In this document: one piece after another, positions 57,422 through 64,000 of the stretch
Layout of the letters: each line of letters begins with the position of its first letter
Numbering within the stretch: the stretch's first letter is position 1
The notes under the pieces: model-generated
The model's database searches: none
The model's input: the letters and a program-made list of their open reading frames with translations, nothing else
What the model was told of the DNA's origin: nothing
Source of the DNA: Paenibacillus pabuli
GTDB taxonomy: Bacteria; Bacillota; Bacilli; Paenibacillales; Paenibacillaceae
Length of the DNA stretch: 64,000 nucleotides
Reading direction: 5' to 3'
NCBI RefSeq assembly: GCF_039831995.1
Contig: NZ_JBDOIO010000003.1
Coordinates: 1,736,001-1,800,000, forward strand
Program-made: the position numbers and the translations under genes

Positions 57422-58120
57422 TCAGGCTTCCGGAAGCTTCAATCGATCAAGCGCTGCGGATGCAGCCTGCTGCTCGGCTTCCTTTTTGGAACGTCCTGTA
57501 CCTCTACCAAGCCGTTCTTGACCCATATGGACCTCCGAGACAAACTCACGTTCATGGGCAGGGCCCCGTTCTTCGACGATCCGATACTCAAGAGCTCCCA
57601 TATTATGATGCTGAGTGAGTTCCTGCAGTTCCGTCTTGTAATCGCTCATCTGAAGCTTGCTGCCGAGAACGATCAACGGAAAAACATGCTGGTCCAGAAA
57701 CGTTCGGACTGGCTCCAGTCCCTGATCCAGATACAATGCACCGATGAAAGATTCAAACACATCAGCCAGCAAAGCCGGCCGTGTTCGTCCTCCCGTCAGT
57801 TCCTCACCTTTACCAAGAAGTACATACTGACCAAAACCAAGTGCTTCTGCAAATTTGACGAGGGAAGGCTCGCAGACAATAGATGCCCGCAGCTTCGTTA
57901 ATTCACCTTCCGGACGGTTAGGATACAAATGATACAAGTATTCCGATACAGTCAACTCAAGCACCGCATCGCCCAAAAACTCCAGACGCTCGTTATCCTG
58001 GTGCTGACTGAACCGGTGTTCGTTTACATAAGAAGCATGGGTAAACGCTTGTTTTAGAAGCTGCCTGTTGTCAAATTTGATTTGAAGTTTGTGTTGTAAC
58101 TGCTTCAGATCTTCACTCAA
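57422..58120 (-). CDS. rnc: Ribonuclease III
   Basis: The frame is 232 residues from a TTG start ([16 protein letters not shown]), with AAGGGG eight bases before it. A longer frame starts inside fabF but lacks a site. The catalytic signature [20 protein letters not shown] and the double-stranded-RNA-binding domain (about 160-230) are intact. It cuts rRNA precursors and other duplex RNA. It begins 13 bases after the fabF stop. Confidence 0.93.
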   Translation of the reverse strand: MSEDLKQLQHKLQIKFDNRQLLKQAFTHASYVNEHRFSQHQDNERLEFLGDAVLELTVSEYLYHLYPNRPEGELTKLRASIVCEPSLVKFAEALGFGQYVLLGKGEELTGGRTRPALLADVFESFIGALYLDQGLEPVRTFLDQHVFPLIVLGSKLQMSDYKTELQELTQHHNMGALEYRIVEERGPAHEREFVSEVHMGQERLGRGTGRSKKEAEQQAASAALDRLKLPEA

Positions 58121-58133
58121 ACGAACTAGCCCC

Positions 58134-59372
58134 TTATGCTTCAAATTTTTTGAGAATAATGGTAGCATTGTGACCGCCGAATCCAAACGAGTTGGACATA
58201 ACTACGTTCACATTGGTTTCACGCGGAACATTCGGAACATAATCCAGATCACATTCCGGATCCTGATTTTCCAAATTGATCGTAGGTGCGAGTGTCTGAT
58301 GAGTCAGAGACAATCCGCAGATTACGGCTTCCACGCCACCGGCTGCACCCAGCATGTGACCTGTCATTGATTTGGTGGAACTTACTGCAAGCTTGTACGC
58401 GTGATCACCAAACGCCTTTTTGATCGCCAGCGTTTCGGACCGGTCACCTACAGGAGTTGATGTTCCGTGTGCATTGATGTAGTCTACTTCTTCTGGTTCA
58501 ATTCCAGCATTGCGAAGAGCCATCTTCATGCAGCGTGCTGCTCCATCCGGATCCGGCTCAGTCATATGATGCGCATCGCCAGTCAGACCGTAACCGATTA
58601 CTTCACCATAGATACGTGCACCACGTTTTTGAGCATGTTCCAACGATTCCAGAATCAGAATGCCTGCTCCTTCACCCATAACGAATCCGTCACGTCCAGT
58701 ATCGAAAGGACGGCTTGCCTTAGCCGGTTCGTCGTTGCGTGTCGACATCGCGCGCATAGCACAGAAACCAGCCAGTCCCGTTGGTCTGATTGTCGCCTCC
58801 GCACCACCGCAGATCATTGCGTCTGCATCACCATTTGCAATCATCTTGAAAGAGTCCCCGATGGAATGCGTCCCTGTAGCGCAGGCGGTGACAACGTTGG
58901 TGTTCGGACCTTTAGCTCCAAGAGAAATCGACATTTGGCCAGAAGCCATGTTAGAAATCATCATAGGGATGAAGAATGGGCTTACCCGTTTTGGACCTTT
59001 TTGCAGCAATGCATTGTGCTGGTCCTCCCACGTTCCCAATCCGCCAATACCTGATCCGATGGATACGCCAAAGCGCTCTGCTTCGATGTTCTCATTGATC
59101 TTCAAACCACTATCCTCTACAGCTTTGAAACCTGCTGCTACAGCAAATTGAACAAAACGGTCCATTCTGCGAGCATCTTTACGATCCATATATTCATCCG
59201 GGTTGAAATCCTTAATTTCGGCAGCAATTTGTGTCGTGTATTCACTCACATCAAAGGCCTCAATCTGAGAGATTCCGGACTTGCCTGCCATTAAACTTCC
59301 CCAGAACGTTTCCAAATCTTTTCCGAGCGATGTCATTACGCCCATTCCGGTAATTACTACTCTTTGTTTCAA
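58134..59372 (-). CDS. fabF: FabF beta-ketoacyl-ACP synthase II
   Basis: This 412-residue thiolase-fold enzyme has the catalytic cysteine in [14 protein letters not shown], the first histidine in [11 protein letters not shown], and the second in [12 protein letters not shown]. It elongates acyl-ACP. It follows acpP by about 180 bases with a hairpin between. Confidence 0.97.
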   Translation of the reverse strand: MKQRVVITGMGVMTSLGKDLETFWGSLMAGKSGISQIEAFDVSEYTTQIAAEIKDFNPDEYMDRKDARRMDRFVQFAVAAGFKAVEDSGLKINENIEAERFGVSIGSGIGGLGTWEDQHNALLQKGPKRVSPFFIPMMISNMASGQMSISLGAKGPNTNVVTACATGTHSIGDSFKMIANGDADAMICGGAEATIRPTGLAGFCAMRAMSTRNDEPAKASRPFDTGRDGFVMGEGAGILILESLEHAQKRGARIYGEVIGYGLTGDAHHMTEPDPDGAARCMKMALRNAGIEPEEVDYINAHGTSTPVGDRSETLAIKKAFGDHAYKLAVSSTKSMTGHMLGAAGGVEAVICGLSLTHQTLAPTINLENQDPECDLDYVPNVPRETNVNVVMSNSFGFGGHNATIILKKFEA

Positions 59373-59510
59373 ACCGACTCACCTCTATATCGACTGCTTA
59401 CGCAATTATTTTGTGGGAATATCCGCAAGCGGATGCTAAACCGTCCCGATCCAAAAATCAAGCTGGATCAGCATCGCTGCGGAATGAGAAAAACCAATGA
59501 ATGATGAGAA

Positions 59511-59540
59511 GTCCCGCCTATTCGAAAACAGGTGCGGGAC
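59511..59540 (-). other. Hairpin between acpP and fabF
   Basis: GTCCCGC pairs with GCGGGAC around a 16-base loop, 11 bases after the acpP stop. No T-run follows, so it is unlikely to stop transcription fully. It may protect the acpP mRNA and raise ACP level over FabF. Confidence 0.5.
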
Positions 59541-59551
59541 TGAAATTGACT

Positions 59552-59785
59552 TTAGGTATGAGATTGTATGTAGTTTACAACTTCACCTACGGTCGTGATT
59601 TTTTCTGCATCTTCATCAGAGATTTCCAAATCGAATTCATCTTCCAATTCCATGACCAATTCTACTACATCCAAAGAATCAGCACCCAAATCTTCTTTGA
59701 AAGATGCTTCAAGTGTAACTTCAGCTTCGTCTGCGCCCAAGCGGTCGACGACGATGCGTTTTACACGCTCCAATACATCGGACAT
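59552..59785 (-). CDS. acpP: Acyl carrier protein
   Basis: The start is the ATG of [12 protein letters not shown], with GGAGGAGGTG upstream; it gives 77 residues, the usual length. The phosphopantetheine attachment site is S37 in [11 protein letters not shown] longer frame upstream lacks a site. The protein is acidic as expected and carries the growing acyl chain in fatty-acid synthesis. Confidence 0.97.
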   Translation of the reverse strand: MSDVLERVKRIVVDRLGADEAEVTLEASFKEDLGADSLDVVELVMELEDEFDLEISDEDAEKITTVGEVVNYIQSHT

Positions 59786-59937
59786 CCGGTTCACCTCCTC
59801 CTTGGTATTATACGAGAATCGCAGGCAAAATGCCATAGAAGACATATGCGGCTCCCGGCCGGGGAATCCGGCCTTTTTCCGGCATTTCGGATCGTCCAGC
59901 GCCTGTTCCCCGACTATTATTTTAAGTCCGGGAAGTT

Positions 59938-60690
59938 TTACATGTACATGCCGCCATCGACGTGCAATGTCTGCCCTGTCATATACGATGAGGCTTCCGA
60001 TGCCAGGAATGTAACAACCCCAGCAATTTCATCCGGCTGACCCAGTCGGGACAGTGGAATGCCACTCAGCATACCATCAACGAGTTCCTGTGACAATTCC
60101 TTGGTCATATCCGTCTCAATGAACCCCGGTGCTACACAGTTAACCGTGATGCCACGAGAAGCCAGTTCACGAGCGGAAGCCTTGGTCAGACCGATTACCC
60201 CTGCCTTGGCAGCAACATAGTTGGCTTGTCCGGCATTACCCAGAACACCAACAACAGAAGAGATATTGATAATTCTGCCCGAGCGTTGTTTCATCATTGG
60301 ACGAGTTACGGCTTTAAGGCAGTTAAATACCCCTTTGAGATTGGTCTCAATAACCTGGTCAAACTCTTCCTCTTTCATGCGCATGATCAGATTGTCACGT
60401 GTAATCCCTGCATTGTTAATCAGAATGTCGACATTTCCCCAAGCTTCAAGAGTAGCTTTGACCATTTGTTCAGCTTCATCCATTATTCCAACATTCGCTT
60501 GAATGGTGATCGCCTGAACTCCCTTGGCACGAATTGCTTCCGCAACTTCTTCAGCAGCAGCCTGACTGCCTGCATAGTTTACGGCCACATTGGCACCGGC
60601 TTCAGCCAAAGCGAGTGCGATGCTGCGGCCAATTCCGCGGGATGCGCCGGTTACCAGTGCGTTTTTGCCTTCTAACGGTTTAGACAACAT
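59938..60690 (-). CDS. fabG: FabG 3-oxoacyl-ACP reductase
   Basis: The frame is 250 residues from the ATG of [15 protein letters not shown], supported by AAAGGAGGAATT. The Rossmann motif is [12 protein letters not shown], and the catalytic S, Y and K are in [23 protein letters not shown]. It reduces the beta-keto group using NADPH. It starts 34 bases after fabD. Confidence 0.97.
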   Translation of the reverse strand: MLSKPLEGKNALVTGASRGIGRSIALALAEAGANVAVNYAGSQAAAEEVAEAIRAKGVQAITIQANVGIMDEAEQMVKATLEAWGNVDILINNAGITRDNLIMRMKEEEFDQVIETNLKGVFNCLKAVTRPMMKQRSGRIINISSVVGVLGNAGQANYVAAKAGVIGLTKASARELASRGITVNCVAPGFIETDMTKELSQELVDGMLSGIPLSRLGQPDEIAGVVTFLASEASSYMTGQTLHVDGGMYM

Positions 60691-60724
60691 AATTCCTCCT
60701 TTCCCCAAATAACCTGTCATTTAA

Positions 60725-61657
60725 TCACTTCAACGCAGCTGCAGTAGCTTCAAGCGTTTCAAGACTGTTCACATTGTACAATTTTACGGATTTATCTGTT
60801 TTTTTAATCAATCCGGTCAATACACTTCCAGAACCAATCTCAACGAAGGTATCTACACCCTGCTCAATAAGCCATGTCACACTGTCTTCCCATAAAACCG
60901 GAGAATAGACCTGTTCTGTCAACAATTGTTGAACCTGTCCATTTTCAACGGGTCTTGCGGTCACGTTGGCGACCACAGGAACCTTGGCTGGCGAGAATGT
61001 TACGGTTTCCAGTTTCTCTGCCAGTTTTCCGGCGGCTTCCTTCATCAATGAGGAATGGAAAGGCCCGCTCACTTCCAGTGGAATAGCACGCTTGCCGCCA
61101 GCTTCCTTCACCCGTTCCGCTACGGCAGCCACACCTTCCTTGACACCGGAGATAACAATTTGACCCGGACAGTTCATATTAGCAAGTTCAACCGCATGAC
61201 CAGTTTCAGATACGTCCCGGCAAAGCACCCCCAGCGCTTCCCGATCCGCACCCAGTACAGCAGCCATTGCTCCCTGCCCACCTGGTACTGCTTGTTCCAT
61301 AAACTGACCACGTGCCCGTACAATGCTCACAGCGTCAGCAAACGACAGAACGCCCGCTGCAACGAGAGCACTGTATTCACCCAGACTGTGTCCAGCCGTA
61401 TAGTCGGGCGTAATCCCTTTTTCTTTAAACGCCTCAAGTAGTGCAATACTTGCAGTGAGCAGCGCCGGTTGTGTATTTGATGTCTGTTTCAACTCGGCCT
61501 CTGGTCCTTCAAATACGAGATTGCTCAACGAAAAGCCTAGCTCCTCATCCGCTGTACGGAAAATTTCTGTTGCCGCAGGCACGGACTCATACGCGTCCTT
61601 GGCCATGCCTACAGCCTGTGATCCCTGTCCGGGAAATACAAATGCGATTTTGCTCAT
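60725..61657 (-). CDS. fabD: FabD malonyl-CoA:ACP transacylase
   Basis: This 310-residue protein has VFPGQGSQAVGMA and the active-site serine in GHSLGEYSALVAAG; the oxyanion-hole region and catalytic His in SGPFHSSLM are present. It moves malonyl to ACP. It follows fabH by 27 bases and precedes fabG. Confidence 0.97.
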   Translation of the reverse strand: MSKIAFVFPGQGSQAVGMAKDAYESVPAATEIFRTADEELGFSLSNLVFEGPEAELKQTSNTQPALLTASIALLEAFKEKGITPDYTAGHSLGEYSALVAAGVLSFADAVSIVRARGQFMEQAVPGGQGAMAAVLGADREALGVLCRDVSETGHAVELANMNCPGQIVISGVKEGVAAVAERVKEAGGKRAIPLEVSGPFHSSLMKEAAGKLAEKLETVTFSPAKVPVVANVTARPVENGQVQQLLTEQVYSPVLWEDSVTWLIEQGVDTFVEIGSGSVLTGLIKKTDKSVKLYNVNSLETLEATAAALK

Positions 61658-61684
61658 TAGATTTATCTCTCCCAGCTATCTAAT

Positions 61685-62686
61685 TTACCAAACGAGTACA
61701 GATGCACCCCAAGTCAGTCCGCCTCCGAACCCAACCATCAAGATGGTGTCGCCGGCTTTCATGCGTCCTTCTTCAGCAGCCTCCACCAGTGCAAGCGGGA
61801 TCGATGCAGCGGAAGTATTGGCGTATTTGTCTACGTTGACAACTACCTTCTCTTCCGGAAGCTCAAGTCGCTGCATGGCGGATTGAATGATACGAATATT
61901 GGCCTGGTGAGGAACAAACAGATCCACGTCTGTGCGTTCCAAACCTGCTTTACGAAGAACCTCATCCGTTGCTGTTCCCATAACACGCACGGCAAATTTG
62001 AACACTTCACGACCATTCATGTAAATGTAATGCTTTTTATTTTCGACAGTCTCTGCGGATGCAGGCAGACGGGAACCGCCACCTTCCAGTTGAAGCAGGC
62101 CGCCACCTGCACCTTCGGCTCCAAGGTCAAACGACTTGAATCCACGACCCTCAGGAACTTCGCCAATAACCACTGCGCCTGCTCCGTCACCAAACAATAC
62201 GCATGTGTTACGGTCTGTATAGTCCGTGATCCGGGATAGACAATCCGCACCAATAACAAGCGCGTTGTTATACATGCCACTTTGGATAAAGCTGGTTGCT
62301 GTCGCAAGGCCATATACAAACCCTGAACATGCAGCAGACAAATCAAACGCCGCAGCGCCTTTGGCACCGAGCTTATCCTGCAGAATGCAGGCCGTAGACG
62401 GAAATGCCGAATCCGGCGTAATTGTTGCTACGATAATCAAATCCAGATCACTGCCTGTCATTCCAGCAGACTCAAGTGCCTTAATAGCTGCTTCGTATGC
62501 CAGGTCCGAAGTCGCCTGCTCTGGAGCTGCGATATGACGTTCCTTGATTCCAGTGCGGCTGACGATCCACTCGTCATTGGTATCCACCATTTTTTCAAGG
62601 TCACTGTTTGTCAATATTTTCTCAGGCACATATTTTCCTGTACCGATAACCCCTACCGGGCGCAAATTATTCATGTCGTCACTCAC
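61685..62686 (-). CDS. fabH: FabH beta-ketoacyl-ACP synthase III
   Basis: This 333-residue protein has catalytic Cys in DLSAACSGFVYG, His in FVPHQANIRII, and Asn in YANTSAASIPLAL. It starts fatty-acid synthesis and in this group selects branched starters. The GTG start at 62686 overlaps the plsX stop (GTGA); an ATG at 62674 (MNNLRPVGVIG) is an equally possible start. Confidence 0.95.
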   Translation of the reverse strand: MSDDMNNLRPVGVIGTGKYVPEKILTNSDLEKMVDTNDEWIVSRTGIKERHIAAPEQATSDLAYEAAIKALESAGMTGSDLDLIIVATITPDSAFPSTACILQDKLGAKGAAAFDLSAACSGFVYGLATATSFIQSGMYNNALVIGADCLSRITDYTDRNTCVLFGDGAGAVVIGEVPEGRGFKSFDLGAEGAGGGLLQLEGGGSRLPASAETVENKKHYIYMNGREVFKFAVRVMGTATDEVLRKAGLERTDVDLFVPHQANIRIIQSAMQRLELPEEKVVVNVDKYANTSAASIPLALVEAAEEGRMKAGDTILMVGFGGGLTWGASVLVW

Positions 62687-63678
62687 TTCCCGCTAATTTC
62701 CTTAGATATGCTCTCTACCAGTTGGTTCTGCACTGCAATTCTCGCTTGGCGAACAGCGTTTTTGATCGCATTGCCATCCGCTGATCCATGGCTCTTCACA
62801 ACCAGTCTGCTCAAACCGAGAAGCGGCGCACCGCCATGCTCGGTATAATCCAATTTCCGTTTCAGACCGCGCAGCTCAGGCATGAGCACAGCAGCAGCCA
62901 GTTTGCTTTTCAGCGACGATGAGAACTGTTCCTTAAGCAATGCGAAGATGGCCCCCGCTGTGCCTTCCAGTGATTTCAGCAATATATTGCCGGCAAACCC
63001 GTCACAGACAAGAACGTCACAAGCACCTGTAAGTACATCGCGTGCTTCCACGTTACCGACGAATCGAATCGGCAGCTGCTCCAGGAGCGGGTAAGCGTGC
63101 TTCGTTAGTTCATTCCCTTTGCCTGGCTCCGTTCCGACATTGAGCAACCCCACTCTGGGTGAGTCTACGCCTTGCACTTTCTGCCGATATAAGCTACCCA
63201 TAAGTCCATATTGTGCCAAATGTTCGGGCTTGGCATCCATATTCGCACCCAAGTCAAGCGCAAGCACGCCAACATCATCTATCGTTGGAATCATTGGCGC
63301 AAGCGCCGGGCGTTCAATGCCTTCCATGCGGCCCACCACGAGCAGCCCTGTTGTCATGAGTGCTCCGGTATTGCCCGCAGAGATCATCGCATCCGCTTCG
63401 CCTTCCTTAAGCATGCGGCCCGCGACCACCATGGAGGCATCCTTTTTGCGACGAACCGCCTTAACGGGTTCATCATCTGAACCGATCACTTCCGAAGCGT
63501 GACGAACAGACAGGTTAGCCGGCTTCGCAGCTGACTGATTCAAAAGTGGTTCCAGTTTAGCTTCATCGCCAACAAGCACGATCTGTGTATCTGCCCATTC
63601 CGCGGCGGCAGCAATTGCACCTTCTACCGTTGCCTGGGGTGCATGGTCGCCTCCCATAGCATCAATGACGATTTTCAT
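62683..63678 (-). CDS. plsX: PlsX phosphate acyltransferase
   Basis: This 331-residue protein begins [21 protein letters not shown], the PlsX signature, and has SAGNTGALM and [15 protein letters not shown]. It makes acyl-phosphate from acyl-ACP for phospholipid synthesis. It overlaps fapR by 4 bases (ATGA) and fabH by 4 bases. Confidence 0.97.
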   Translation of the reverse strand: MKIVIDAMGGDHAPQATVEGAIAAAAEWADTQIVLVGDEAKLEPLLNQSAAKPANLSVRHASEVIGSDDEPVKAVRRKKDASMVVAGRMLKEGEADAMISAGNTGALMTTGLLVVGRMEGIERPALAPMIPTIDDVGVLALDLGANMDAKPEHLAQYGLMGSLYRQKVQGVDSPRVGLLNVGTEPGKGNELTKHAYPLLEQLPIRFVGNVEARDVLTGACDVLVCDGFAGNILLKSLEGTAGAIFALLKEQFSSSLKSKLAAAVLMPELRGLKRKLDYTEHGGAPLLGLSRLVVKSHGSADGNAIKNAVRQARIAVQNQLVESISKEISGK

Positions 63679-64000
63679 TCCAGATGACCTCCCTCTAGGC
63701 TGTCTTCTCCACCAGAACGGTAGATGACAAAGTTGCCTTGAAACACCATTTCCTCACCCACATAGGTGAACACTTCAACTTTCGCTTTCCCCTTCTGACC
63801 CGAGATCGATCTCACATACGCTTTCGCAATACATTTCTCGGCTAGATGAACCGAACGGACAAATCGAATGTCGGCCGAAGCCGTCAATGCGATCTCGTCA
63901 TTAATGACAGCGACTGCCAGGGAGTTAGCCTGGGCAAACACATAGTGACCACGAGCAATTCCCGTTCTCGAAAATACATGCTCTTCCTTGATCTCAAACA
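63675..64000 (-). CDS. fapR: FapR fatty-acid and phospholipid synthesis repressor, C-terminal part (runs off window)
   Basis: The reading frame is open to the window edge. It has the hot-dog-fold effector domain, including [27 protein letters not shown], that binds malonyl-CoA. The full protein is about 188-200 residues, so the N-terminal DNA-binding part lies outside. FapR represses fab genes and is released by malonyl-CoA. Its stop overlaps the plsX ATG. Confidence 0.93.
   Translation of the reverse strand, partial: FEIKEEHVFSRTGIARGHYVFAQANSLAVAVINDEIALTASADIRFVRSVHLAEKCIAKAYVRSISGQKGKAKVEVFTYVGEEMVFQGNFVIYRSGGEDSLEGGHLE

Noticed and set aside
58121..58186. Extended rnc start inside fabF
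   Set aside because: No ribosome binding site, and the extra residues match the shifted frame of fabF; the TTG at 58120 is better.
1..64000. CRISPR array, IS element, prophage, tRNA or rRNA genes
   Set aside because: No spaced direct repeats, transposase frames, integrase, or tRNA- or rRNA-like sequence was seen by eye.

Overview
The window is a stretch of chromosome from a spore-forming Firmicute, almost certainly a Paenibacillus or a close relative. The gene order follows the Bacillales core: fapR-plsX-fabHDG-acpP-fabF-rnc-smc-ftsY, ylxM-ffh-rpsP-khpA-rimM-trmD, rplS-lepB-rbgA-rnhB-ylqG-ylqH, sucCD-dprA-topA-trmFO-hslVU, and then the fla/che operon from flgB to cheA. Strong Shine-Dalgarno sites, TTG and GTG starts, FliY in place of FliN, FapR and RbgA agree with this. 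Nearly everything is on the minus strand, so transcription runs from high to low coordinates. No IS element, prophage, CRISPR array, tRNA or rRNA gene was seen.

Region 1 (64000 to about 57300) is the type II fatty-acid module. It has the 3' part of fapR, plsX, fabH, fabD, fabG, acpP, fabF and rnc, packed with 4-base overlaps or short gaps and closed by a strong terminator after rnc. Region 2 (57225 to 47440) is chromosome segregation, protein targeting and ribosome assembly: smc, ftsY, a haemolysin III-type membrane protein, ylxM, ffh, rpsP, khpA, rimM and trmD. Region 3 (47308 to 44568) is an accessory insertion that separates trmD from rplS. It holds a VOC-family protein, an FG-GAP beta-propeller protein without a signal peptide, and a convergent membrane-anchored polysaccharide deacetylase. 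The deacetylase terminator lies inside the propeller gene.

Region 4 (44390 to 37059) holds rplS with its promoter and a candidate L19 leader, lepB, rbgA, rnhB, then ylqG, ylqH and yraN. YlqG looks like a FliK-type protein. YlqH looks like the detached C-terminal domain of FlhB. Next is a nitroreductase. Region 5 (36920 to 34046) has comM on the plus strand, a decayed ohr pseudogene, and an intact divergent ohrR-type regulator. Region 6 (33916 to 24599) is sucCD with a candidate cre site, dprA, topA, trmFO, hslV and hslU. The xerC and codY genes that sit around hslVU in Bacillus are absent here.

Region 7 (24598 to 23606) is about 1 kb without a convincing gene. It carries two terminators and a perfect Spo0A-type box close to flgB. 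Region 8 (23605 to 1) is one long flagellar and chemotaxis operon: flgB, flgC, fliE, fliF, fliG, fliH, fliI, fliJ, a MotE-like gene, fliK, flgD, a small operon gene, flgE, flbD, fliL, fliM, fliY, cheY, fliO, fliP, fliQ, fliR, flhB, flhA, flhF, flhG, cheB and the first 16 codons of cheA. It encodes the basal body, the export apparatus, the hook, the C-ring switch and chemotaxis signalling. Several of its genes start at TTG codons next to or inside the gene before them.

Most of the window is conserved housekeeping DNA. The parts that most deserve a second look are the ylqG-ylqH pair, the decayed ohr next to intact ohrR, the cytoplasmic propeller insertion, the missing codY with a Spo0A-like box in its place, and several intergenic hairpins or palindromes.
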